Made by a program: the position numbers and the translations under genes. Below are positions 1-11,060 of a stretch of DNA of 64,000 bases, piece after piece. The number at the start of each line of letters is the position of its first letter. The first letter of the stretch is position 1. The DNA comes from Druceiella hillmani (lineage: Eukaryota > Arthropoda > Insecta > Lepidoptera > Hepialidae): assembly GCA_039881145.1 (NCBI GenBank), contig JAYKKI010000095.1, positions 8,732,501-8,796,500 on the forward strand, in the 5' to 3' direction. Below the pieces are notes generated by a model. It was not told the origin of the DNA. It did no database searches and saw nothing but the letters and a program-made list of their open reading frames with translations.

Positions 1-1100
1 ATACGAGGACCAACAAGTTTCAAAAATCTCAAAATTGTTGACGGTTACCTATGCTAGACATACAGAGAAACATGTCAAAGCTTAGGACTATTAGAAACCG
101 ACAACCACTTGGAATAAACACTACAAAAAGCCTCACTCACAACCTCAACTGAACAAATCAGAGATTCATTCGCTATAATACTAACAATATGCAACACATC
201 GAGAGTATGGGTGATGGCACACTGTATCAAATCCGACAAGCTCATCCAGAATTTGCCATTGAATTCAACGACGACATCTTCAATAAAACACTCATTCACC
301 TGGAAGATAAACCACCACTGCCAGCACCACGACAAAAAGTTTTCAGTGTGCTAAACTTCAAAATTACAAAGGAAAAAAACTACAACATCAACGGTCTACT
401 TCACTATATTGCTCACACTCCTCAATCACAACCAAAAAATTTACAACTTTACCATGGACCGGATCAACAATAGCACTGGTGGAATTATTTACTTGGACGC
501 ACCAGGCGGCATCCCGGTGCCGCCTGGTGCGTCAAACGTTTCTGATAAATATATTGCTGGCAGAAATACGTGCTAACCATTACATCGCACTTGCACTGGC
601 ATCATCCGGCATTGCCGCCATACTAATGGAAGGAGGACGAACTGCCCATTCCGCCCTACAACTATTGTTGAATATAGCCGAAGAACAATTCCCAGTATGC
701 AAAATCTCAAGAGCTTCTGGACAGGGTGAACTTCTAAAATAAGCTAAAATTATCTTCTATGACGAATGCATAATCGGACATAAAAATCACTTGAAGCCAT
801 GGACAGAACATTACAAGACTTTCGAGGAAACTCGGAAGTGACGGGAGGAGCTCAACTCTCAGGAGATTTTCGACAAACATTTCCAGTTATCCCCAAGTTA
901 ATACTAGCAGACGAAATCAATGCATGCTTAGAAAGTCACATCTCTGGCCATAGATACAAATACTGCGACTAACAAAAAATATGAGAGTTGAACTATCAGA
1001 GTCGAAACAACAGCACATTTTGCACAAAAAACTTTTACAAATAGGCGAAGGCGCATATCTCACTGACCAGACGACCGGCATGAGATATGAGATGAGAGTT
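1..1100 (+). pseudogene. Decayed Helitron Pif1-like helicase fragment
   Basis: In shifting + frames the translation follows the helicase half of a Helitron Rep/helicase protein, the rolling-circle transposon replicase. Reading 5' to 3' I see an upstream helicase segment (residues like QIRDSFAIILT, about 140-190), then LDAPGG of Walker A (about 493-511), then a Walker B-like IIFYDEC (about 748-768) and a GDFRQTFPVIP block (about 863-895). The frame is broken several times: there is a shift near 440-460, the P-loop lacks its GKT because of a foldback insertion (496-533), and stops follow at about 740 and 970. The 5' part lies outside the window, and recognisable similarity stops near 1.1 kb. 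I saw no Helitron 3' hairpin or CTRR end. This is clearly a dead copy. Family assignment rests on motif order seen in sequence compared with general knowledge of Helitron helicases. Confidence 0.85.
496..533. repeat. Perfect 16-bp inverted repeat inside the helicase P-loop
   Basis: The arms at 496-511 and 518-533 are exact reverse complements, separated by a 6-nt loop (tcccgg). Loop plus right arm equals the reverse complement of the uninterrupted P-loop coding sequence. It is therefore a templated foldback insertion rather than a functional hairpin, and it abolishes the Walker A lysine. Confidence 0.95.
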
Positions 1101-1617
1101 CAGACATGAGAGTTCCTCAATCCATATCACAAAACAACCACAAAAATAAAAGTTGCATTTTGTCTCTTACGTTATTGTACTGCTTATTAGAGTTCTGGTT
1201 AATACTGGAAAAATTTCTAACGTAATTAATTTTTTTTGGATATTTGTCAAACAAATTAATATATTTTAATATTTTCCAATCAAATTAATATAAATATACA
1301 TCAATTAAGAAATTAATAGTTTACATTATGTTGAGTAATTTTCTTATCAAGACAATTTGCAAAAGTTACCTGTATTAATAAAGGTTATTCGGAATTACCG
1401 CTTAATTAATTTTACTCTTGTCAGGTTATTGCTTTATATTCAGAGTCAAAGCAGACGTTTTGTTATGTATTACTCCCTGCAATAAACAATTATGAGAGTA
1501 CTTGTAGATATGCCCAGGTTTATTTATTATTTTATATTTTATAGCCCATGTAGCCATACTTCTCATATAAATCTTTCCATACAGAAAGGTGTGTTTACTA
1601 TTACGTGTTAATTTTTT

Positions 1618-2995
1618 TTAAGAAATGTGGTTTGCCACATTTTCCGTTACATTAAGTTTGCAAAATGTTACAAAAACCATAGCATAGGTGATCACTAAAC
1701 AACCTAAATTAAGCAATATTGAGGCGTGTATATTAAATAAGTTGAGGGCTGTAAACTTGTCCATTTCACCTTGTTCAAGTAGTTCGCATATGTCTAGTAA
1801 TTGCTCACGTTCAGCCGAAAAATAAAATATTAGGACAAGATTATTCTAACTTTTTAAATCTTGTCTAATTAAACATTAATCTACACACAAGTAAAAGAAA
1901 ATTACATATCTGGCGACAAACAAAAAGTTATTCATTAAAATATGTGGTGTTTAAAATTACAAAAAAATGGCACCCTGAGAGTTTTGTACCGGTATACCAT
2001 TTTAAGGTAAACCGTATTAAATTGTTACTTAAAATATGAAAAAATAATTAAAACCAAAAAAATAATTTTGTTACGTATCAATTTCATATAAAAGTATAAA
2101 TTCATGATTTTCGTTTCTTTTCCTTTATTTGTGCTGAGACCTTCCTTCATTTGAATATTTCAAGATTTTGGACCAACGAAAAGCACCATATTGTTTTGAT
2201 GAGTGTGTCAGTGAGTCAAAATTACCATAAGCAATGCTTGAAATATCACATATTTCACAGGCTTATGAGGGTTACAATCAACCAGTTTCCATCCACTGCC
2301 GGATACGGACCTCTCTCAACACGCATTTTATTGAAGATAATTCCCTTAATCGCCACGCCGAGTAGTCGGTTTGATGATAGCAGTTCATAGCTTTGCGCAA
2401 CCTTAACCACACTGCCCGTCACTAGTTGATGGCATTTAACTACATGGTTATTAACATCGCTCCAGATCCGCTCGATGAACGGCCGGATATCGTACCCGGA
2501 ACACCGCGGTTCACCACGCGATCAAAGGGGATAAGCTTGTAATCAACCCGACGTACCACTGCGGCGACCATGAAGGTATGAGCATGGCGACCATGGAGGA
2601 ATGACGTCTCTACTTCAATTTAATACCAATAAGCATCTTGATAGACAGACAGATAGACACAAAACAAAGTGATCGTAATAAGGTTCCATTTTTTCTTCCT
2701 GAGTTTCAAAAATTATGACTACCATCATCATATTTTACCGTTTCAAAAATCATGCACTGAATATTTGAAAATGAATAAAATAATATAATTACCCATTCGT
2801 TAAAAAGAAAATTGTTTTTGTATCTTACTATTTCCACTAAACATATGATTAATGATTGGATGAAGTACCTGCTATCTACAAAATTATTATCTTGTGGCCG
2901 GAAGACAAATTGAAGAACAATATAAAACGTTAATTTCGAAACAATATTAAATAATATAAAAAATTATCTATCATATCCCGTTATTTACATTTTAG

Positions 2996-3056
<61 letters not shown>

Positions 3057-3795
3057 GAGAAACATTAAAATTTGATATTTTGTATAACAAGCTCGATTTA
3101 AAAAGTTATTGAATTGAAAAAATTAAATCCCCTCACTTCTTGAATCTTTCTGAAAATCTTTATTTTGGCTAATACATACTTAGCTCTCTGAACCTCGAAC
3201 ATTATTTTCTCACAACTAACACGCATCCCTGTTAGCAAGATTCCGAAATGTAGTATCAAAATTGTGTCGAACTATCGATCTGTTATAGTATCCAACTGAA
3301 AGCAGAATATTCCTTACGTGTAAAAAATAAGTATTGGAATCTATAATAGTTTGGAATCTATTATATTTTCTGCTAAGTGCTGATTAAATTAATATTTGTC
3401 CTAATACATGAGTACATATTCAGGTAACACAATTTAATCCCTACACACAAATTAATCCCTTACATTTTCAAATGATTTTTGAATGAATACATACAAATCA
3501 ATAAATAGACGAGAGTGCAGTTACACGCAATACGTTGTACTTAATTTTTTTGTAGTTAGCATGCTGTGAACCGAGAATACAAACTGTACTGTATTAATAC
3601 ATTCTCTGATACAATACACGCAAAGCTATGATGTACATTCTCTTACATTCTCTGACATCAGATGCATAATGCAGGTGAGTGTTAGTCCTTTCGTCCCTGT
3701 TTACATAAACAATTATTTCAACAAAAAAAATTATTTCAACAACATTAAAACATTTCAGAGCGCTGACCTGGTTTTCAGTTTGGACGGTAACCATA
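1618..3795 (-). pseudogene. Gustatory receptor pseudogene (left paralogue)
   Basis: This is the degenerate counterpart of the receptor gene at 46.27-49.39 kb, on the same strand with the same exon order. The first exon survives only as its initial part (about 3,570-3,795; 'SALKCFNVVEIIFF' resembles 'SALKYFNIIETIFG'), with extra frame damage. The rest of exon 1 and the 78-nt exon 2 are missing, a deletion of roughly 1 kb. The penultimate exon is recognisable at about 3,140-3,296 but has an in-frame TAG at 3,272-3,274 where the intact gene has Leu. The last exon (about 1,640-1,814) keeps 'LLDICELLEQGEMDKFTALNLFNI', but its splice acceptor reads CGG instead of CAG (A lost at 1,816), and a 1-nt insertion shifts the frame just before the LLQF part of the signature motif. 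A non-functional receptor is certain unless the assembly is wrong. Confidence 0.9.
3001..3054. repeat. (TA)n microsatellite
   Basis: An almost pure TA run in what was the last intron of the left GR pseudogene. The equivalent place in the intact copy (about 47.57 kb) carries a short CA-rich run instead. Confidence 0.95.
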
Positions 3796-3799
3796 TTTG

Positions 3800-5890
3800 G
3801 TTGCTATAAATAAAATCACATAATAATGAAGAATGTCTTAAAAATAAAAGTAATGCTATTCCACGTATATATTTTTCACACTAAAAATTATTTGTGTGGA
3901 TATCATTTTTTCCGCAACAATATTCTTAATTATAATAAGCAAGATAAAATCATATATTGGTCATTAAAAGTTCACCTAGTAGTAAGCAGAATGGTATAAA
4001 ATTTCACAACTGTTATCTACTTTGAATTTCTAACTGAATGTGTTTTTTCGTTCATGCATCTATTACTCAATAATTCAACCATATTTATGGTATAATTTAA
4101 AAAAAATGGTTGTGAGAATTAGACTGAGATAAAAAATTTAAACAATTTTGAAAACCTGCAATAAACAGAACAATTTCCCTTTAAAATGAATTTAAATCCA
4201 ATAAAGAAAAATGTCTTTTTTTCGTAAAGGTCTATGTTATTTTTTATCAATTAATATCAAGGCAAATTTTATGTCCATGTTTTTTGTTATATTACGATTT
4301 TACCTATAAAAATGTCTCTCTTTACATTACGCTTTCATCTACATAATTTTTTGAAAATTCTTCAGAATTTTCTTTTTGATAATCAAATTTAAAAGGAAAA
4401 TCTTGAAAATAAATATGCAGTCAAATATGTAATTAATACAAACTTAATTAATTGAGAATTTCTTAAACGTTTTCTAATCATTTTGAAATTAACAAAGTAT
4501 ACGTTTTTATTTTACTCAAGGATACGTAAATTTTTAGGTAGAAAGAAAACTATGCGATAATTTTATGTATTTTTTTATATTTAATATTTCAAAATAAAAT
4601 ATTTCTTTAATACTGCAACGATAATGTGCTAATAAGGAGATTTTAAGGTCTGTAATTTTCCCCACCGCCATTTTTTTTATTCTTCAACGAAGCACTAATC
4701 CGTTAATTACTATTGATTCAATAGGAGTACACAATTGCATTTAATTAAGTCCAGTCGCACTATGTTATATACACATTATGCTTAATACACTAACATAACA
4801 CATCCATATACGTAAATATGTTTTTCTCATCATCAAGGTATAACACAAGATGCGGAAAAATGATATTACATTAAATATTGATGATACTTTTAACGCAGTT
4901 ATCCAAAGATATTATGCTAATAATATTTGTGAAATTCGATATGTTTGTAACTGGCTCCTACAATATTTTAAAATATTTCCTTTCGCCTTAAATTTTATTT
5001 TCTTTGATTTCTTGCAACTTGAATTTTATCCACTCGCAGTACTAACCTTTTTGCGTTATTAATGAATTATTATTGAGAAAAGAACATTCCACCAGAATAT
5101 AATTATTATGAAAAGAACCAAATTCGGCACCAATAACAAGTGGGTTTTTTGGCTTCGACAATACAAGAATTTAGATCTAAATGGATGTTAACTTTTATTA
5201 AAGTTCTTTGAAACTTACAAGTTGAAATATATTAAAAGTGTATTCAAGTTCTGGAATTGTGTACCTTTTTTGGTTATTTATTAGAACTAAATAAAGCCTC
5301 GGATAGCTATGCAAATATAGCACGCCGTAAACTGACAAAAATAGGACTTTCATATAGAAAGATATGTAAATATTCTTTCTGTGGTTTACAAGTTATGGTT
5401 GCATCTGAAAAGTATCCATCGCCGGGATAAAAGTAACTTACATCACATCTCTCGTCATCTAAAGTTAAATTACCGCGACAGTTTCGACAATTCAGTTCCT
5501 TAACCTCAACCTCACCTCGCATGAACTTATACAAGTGCACTCAGTTTTTCAGCGCTAATTCAGTCAGCGACAATTCATACGTAATTTCTGGAATTAACTA
5601 CAGGAACCATAACGATGTTGATAATATATTAGATATGTTTTAATTCTACTGTACCTTGAGAGAAGTTCCGTTTATATTGTCAGCCATATTTATTTGTCAT
5701 TTCACATAATTTTCTATGATGTAACCTGTCTCGGTAAGAAACTCCCTAAGCAAACTCATCTACGTGCTTCATAACTAACACACTTATCTATGTTATGCAT
5801 TCAGCTTCAAAATAAAAAAAATACTATCAATCTTCATAACTTTCCACATCAACAACTTTATTTAAATAATATTTTATAATACCTACGTCT
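3800..5890. other. 5' flank of the left GR copy; no gene seen
   Basis: AT-rich sequence homologous to 49.4-51.5 kb. The short ORFs here (for example at 4,850-5,062) have no family features and are broken in the other copy, so I treat them as chance ORFs. Confidence 0.6.
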
Positions 5891-5924
5891 TCGTGTCTAT
5901 TAGTAATAAGAAAAGTATAAACTA

Positions 5925-6005
5925 TTACCATTCCAATTTTCATCAAAATCCGTCCAGTCGATTATGCGTGATTGACGAACAAATAAACATGCAGACAGAT
6001 AAAAA
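5925..6005 (+). repeat. Interspersed-repeat fragment
   Basis: The string 'ttcatcaaaatccgtccagt' followed by 'gcgtgattgacgaacaaata' and 'cagacag' has the look of the 3' untranslated ends of common insect transposons ('...aaaatccgtccagtagtttt...gattgacggacaaacaaac'). There is no coding sequence. The class is not assignable. Confidence 0.4.
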
Positions 6006-6959
6006 TTCAAAATCTGGCTTCTATTTTCATTCGTTTTGCTTAATCTATCACTCTCTAAAATATTTGCCATGTATAAAACTCACAGTTACAATTTTATTAT
6101 TTGTGTAGTTATATAAGACGTTCACATGGAAACATATTGTTGAAATATATGAACTGCTGCTAATAAAACAACATCATCTCCATATATGGATATCTCCATA
6201 TAGCTTGCACACCGACCTAATGTAGCTCTTCTAACACCATTTGTGGTGTCATTACAATTCCCTTATAACAGTACTCGAGCATTTCCAGTCGTAAATGGAT
6301 ATTATTCTGTTAATTTTCTATCAAGTTTTTGAAAAAAAAATGTAAACAAAATTAAAGTTTAAGTTCCCGCAACCATGTAACTATGGGTTATCTTGTCTAG
6401 AAATTTAAACTGTTGTAGTTGAACGAGTAAATGAGAGGGTAAAGAATGATTAATTATACACGAATTAGATACTTACTTTCAGATACGCTCTAAAAACAAT
6501 CCACGAAAGATCGAAGTATACAAATGTGGAAGTATATATGCATAAGTTTTATCATTTTCAATCTGTGTTCCTCTTAGATGGTCCTATTTCAGATCCGTGA
6601 AAATTTTATCTATTTCATGTCTAAAGTAATTAAGTAAAATTAATAATATTAAAACTTTAGAAGTGCCAAAAGTCCAGAAACGTTCAATATAGGGCGCTGT
6701 TGGAATATGTAAATTAAATTAATATGTACTTCAATATACAACATCAATGTGACAAGGCCAGAAAATATAGCATCAAAGTGATAAGGCCAGAAAATGATTA
6801 CATGACATATAAATAAAAATTAACAGAACTCTTTGCTAGAGCAAAGATGAAACAAAATGTAGACTGCACCCTGTTGTGCCCTCCATATATAAATGAAACT
6901 CATTAATCCGTGATACTCGTAGACTCGAATAGGGTCGTAGAAAAAACCACATCAAATTT

Positions 6960-8850
6960 GAAAATAATGAAAAATTAATTCGTCTTGGTACATATAATGA
7001 ATGTCAATGTCAGTTAACAGTTCACTTTTAATTAACTTACGATTACTTTTTGCAATTGATTTTAAAACTTATTATGTATTTCATTCATTTCCTTATTTTA
7101 CAGTACGTTTACATATTTTTAGTTTTGGGCTTTTTTCTAATTGTCAATCCCTGAATTGTTTTCTTTTTTAAACTTTAAAGATAAGATTTTACTTATATAG
7201 AGCTAGACACATGTTATCCTCTCTTTTTGGAAAACTTTGTACCTTTATTTTAAAATATCTTTATTTTAATCTTTAGACTACCTCCTGCGATCATGAAATA
7301 CTCCTGGAGAACTTTCGTTTTCATATCTATCTCCGACAAAACAATGAGTTGATTTTCAATTTTCTAAGAACATGAAGAATTCTGAGTGCGACACTGATCA
7401 ATATATTATGCACCTTTCTGAAATAAATTTCAATTGTCACGATTATCTATTTCTGAAAACAATTTAACCAGCTAGTACAGTTATCACAAGCCAATAATAA
7501 GGAGATTCACTTATAATTAAGAGTAACGTAAAAGAAAAGCGCTGTGAGAATACCTGCACCAACTTCAACATAAACGTTAAGTAACATACAATTTAGATAC
7601 AAAACTTCCCTGCTATGCAAACTGATTATGAGATTGAAACTGGAACAAGCTGAAATAGGGTAAGCTAATAAGTATAATGCATTGATGGATATGATGGCAT
7701 TAAAACCGAATCATTGAAAAAAAATAAACAAATATCACCAAAAACTAAGATTAAAATCATTTGATATAGATCCTTAAGTTAAAGATAAACAATAAATGTT
7801 TTTTATTCCAAGCCTATGGATTCAATATGACCCTAATTACCATTGTAAAAATATATACATTTTACAACGGTTGTCTATAATTGTTAAGAAAATCATTGTC
7901 AAAAAATGATTTCATCATCATTTAACAGATTAAACAATAAATTCCCAAACACAATAGACCGCATCGAGTATCCTGCGTATAACTGGGAGTATTTAAGTTC
8001 TTAAAAAATACTTTTCAACATTTATCGAACATTGTCTAATTTACAGTTCCGCTGTTATTTTTTCCCCACTTGTTATGGGTTCTTTCGTTTTACTTGGAAG
8101 TAGATGCCTAATATAAAGATATAAATTAGTAGTTTACAAATCGTTAAAGAAAATTAATGTGCCTTGCTGTTAACATAAAATGTGAAAGAATCTATTTGCG
8201 CACTTTACCAAGTTATTATTGAAAGGTTGTGTTATTATTGAAAGGTTGTTTTTGAAAAATGAAATAAATATTTAATTTATAATTTATCGTTTTAAAATAG
8301 TAGACTTCAAAATAGGGTCAAAAGCTTCCAGAATCGGAAAATGCGCGGATTTGAAAGTACGAAAAAACCTCCCCATTAATGGTTAGCACTTAATCAGAAA
8401 TTTCAATTAAAATTATTTAAGTTAACCTATATCGACAATTTAAATTAGTAGAAACGTATTCAATTAGTAGAAACTTAATATTTCATTTAATATTTATTAT
8501 TTCAAAATATTGATAAAATCAATGAGCTATTAAAATCATTTTGTAGATAAGAAAAACAAAATTCAAAATAAAATAACGATTAGTTTGACGGTTGTGTGCT
8601 TTAATTTTAAAGTGTGTTTCGTTATTTATTTATTCATATACATACAGTTATGGATAAGTTACAGCTAATACAAAATAGTATTAACAAATAGCAAAGGCTT
8701 TTTAAACTAAATAAAAGGCACTTTGTAAACTAAATAAAAGTCATTTACACATTTTATGTTTCGTATATTACAAATAATGTGCCTGAATATTTAGAAATAA
8801 TTCGATTTTTTTGTGGTTTTTATTAACACCCTTAACACCTGTATGCTCGG
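6960..8850. other. AT-rich stretch without a recognisable gene
   Basis: Only short chance ORFs. A small tandem pair (unit ttattattgaaaggttgt, about 8,210-8,250) and a duplicated 'aaactaaataaaag' (about 8,685-8,740) are the only structure I see. Confidence 0.5.
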
Positions 8851-8859
8851 GGATTCTTT

Positions 8860-9160
8860 ACGAAATATGACCTGCGATGACGAGAACTCGGAAGAACTAA
8901 GGTCGCGGATGTAGCTCGTAGGATTTACATACTGATGTGGATATGGGCAACCCATATAGCACATGAGAAAAACTGTCCATGTATCAGACGGCACAGAGCG
9001 GGCCATACCCCTGCTAGACGGACAGATGACCTATTCAAAATCGCGGGCAGCTGTTGGGTGCAACTCACGGTATCGATCTTTATGCGATCTATATAGGGAG
9101 GATAATTTTCAACAGTGCACCTCCTATGGCTGACGATGATGACGAACCACTTTTATATAA
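8860..9160 (+). pseudogene. 3' end of an RTE/jockey-like non-LTR retrotransposon
   Basis: Across two + frames the translation follows the C-terminal tail of insect endonuclease/reverse-transcriptase proteins: 'WATHIAHEKN' (similar to the usual GHIAR), then 'ARRTDDLFKIAGSCWVQL' (similar to RWTDDLVKVAGSRWMRL), then 'RSLCDLYRED' after one frameshift, ending in a short tail of GATGATGATGACG. Such simple repeat tails suit RTE-like elements. Only the last ~300 bp remain, as expected for a 5'-truncated insertion. The open frame on the opposite strand (8,791-9,006) is a shadow. Confidence 0.7.
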
Positions 9161-9900
9161 AAAAATTTTGTATATACAAATTTTTCTTTTTTCGTGATTT
9201 TATCTTTACTAGAAAACATAATTTGGTTCACCTGTGTTTTTAAAAAATAACCACTTGTTGTGTGTATCCAGTTTCACACTATCAGTAGCCCTTTTACAAT
9301 TGTGTAGTCTATTTTTAAGAATATTGTGCTCCCATAATTTCTACTATTTATGACATTTTGAAATAATTTATTTAAGTAAATACTTTATTTCTACTTGAAC
9401 TGAAATATTGAGGAAGGGATGAAAAATATATACGTTTAATAATGGGGTAAAATAGTAAATCAAATCCAATAGTGCGATAGTGTGATATTGATCTAAGACA
9501 TAGTGAACTGGTTTACGGTCGTGTGAAGAAATAACATTTATAAATTTGTTAATGTGTTTTTAGTCTGTTGTTTAAATTCAATTGGATGAAGGCTGTAAAA
9601 TCTAATATACATATATACTTTTGAAACATTTATTAACTTATAAAGGAAAATATCGACAGATGCAAGTCACATTTAGAAGATAAGCAACTGATTACCAAAT
9701 AACTTAAAACAAATTACTAATTGCTTAGGAATAAAAAGAAACATTGCATCAATTAATCATGAAACCGGTTTTCTATTTGCCCAATCTACACTCTACGTCC
9801 TCTCCCACCAGGCACAGTAAGCAGAAATGATAAAATACATTATTCTACTTATCTCGATATACTCGTTAGCTTCATTCATTCTCAAACATACTATCGTACA
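9160..9900. other. AT-rich stretch; no feature recognised
   Basis: No ORF or repeat that I can support. Confidence 0.5.
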
Positions 9901-11060
9901 GACTGTTTCACTTTTAGGGTTCCATTGAAAAGAAAAATTGGAACTATTGTAAGGTCATTCCAGCGGACGCCCATCTGAGGTCATCTGAGGGCAATCGTTT
10001 TGTCAGAAACCGTTTAACGGAGAAAGTTCAAACTATTTGTCATACCGATTGAATATATTAAACGGCAGGTGTCATATTAGTTAACAGTCAAAGTTATTAA
10101 AACGAACATTTTTGAGAGGGCTAATATTGACTCGAAATTTCAGTTTTTTAATTACACACATCATGTGAAAATACATATGAAATAGTGAATTATGAAGATT
10201 TCCACTTTATTTTTCAGAATAATGTTTAAGATGGTTCTGAAAATGTGGCTAAAAATGTACACAAAAAAGTCACATCTCACCATTTCCTAGTCTGTAAAAA
10301 TAAAAATTGTGAAAAAACAGCATTACTATAATTTTACCTAAAGTTTACCGGAAAACCAATGGGGACGATTCTCAATCTGATAGTTTTTGAGAAATTCACG
10401 AAACTTTTAGGGCTAGGAAAGTAATATTAGGTAACGACGTGGTAAAAAGGGGCCGTGAATGAAATTGTTTAATATAAATACTACGTGCCCCCAAAATTTT
10501 ATAGGGGCCTAAGTGTGAAGTTAACATCTATCTTGCTTTCTTCATTTAGGTATTTTGGTTTAAGATGATTTTCTCTTCACAGTGATCTCATTGTAATTGT
10601 GAGTAATTTATTTTATTCATTTTTTAGGCTTAGTAGTGAAATTAGTTGACCGTCCGTCTGCCCGTCTGTCAAAACCTTTTTTCTCCGAAATGATTGCGAT
10701 ATGAAGGTTGTTGATTCACCAAATGAAAGTATATGGACCTTCAAATGTCATCATCTTAACCTATAGAGTTTTCCCGGCAGACTACAATCTTGAAAATTGG
10801 AATAAAGGGAGGTCCTACGGTACAAGTAAAGGGAAAAATCAAGTAGTAAATGATTTGTAATTCTATGTGGAATTATATATTTTTATAGTTAGTTTATATT
10901 TATGCCTATGAAAGATATAGTACGCAGTATATTTAATTTGCGAAAAATTAATATTTGTTAACATTTCACTGTGAAGTACAATATAGTCTTAAACTTTTGT
11001 AAGTGCCTAAATGTATACGGAATCCTCACAGAGCGAGTTACGTTTCTTTAAAGTCTGTGT
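9900..11060 (-). repeat. Interspersed non-coding repeat, family A, copy 1 (reversed)
   Basis: This shares modules, in opposite orientation, with the copies at 15.14-15.97 and 61.89-62.64 kb. The modules are a 'gtgaatttctc(g/a)aaaactat' tract (read on minus near 10,390-10,410), a 'ccgtctg' tract (10,650-10,670), the 'ttctatgtggaatta' region (10,860), and 'taagtgcctaaatgta...cgagttacg' (10,990-11,045, matching 15,160-15,215 reversed). It has no coding capacity. The chemistry of its ends is unclear, and I saw no target duplication. Confidence 0.55.

Larger units (their letters stand above)
1190..6960. repeat. Left copy of a ~6-kb direct segmental duplication
   Basis: This block matches 45.95-52.62 kb in the same orientation over its whole length. 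Anchor points are the GR last exon (1.65-1.81 versus 46.27-46.43 kb), intron sequence with a shared 'tttccttta...gagaccttcctt' tract (2.12 versus 46.72 kb), the GR penultimate exon (3.14-3.30 versus 47.77-47.93 kb), the GR start (3.79 versus 49.39 kb), a 'tgcggaaaaatgatatta' tract (4.85 versus 51.30 kb) and 'aacagaactcttt' (6.82 versus 52.43 kb). The left copy is shorter mainly because about 1 kb of GR coding sequence has been lost. Edges were placed by eye and may be off by 100-200 bp. Confidence 0.85.

Noticed and set aside
4850..5062. 70-codon ORF in the left duplicate
   Set aside because: The homologous sequence at 51.3 kb is frameshifted and shortened, as expected for non-coding flank.
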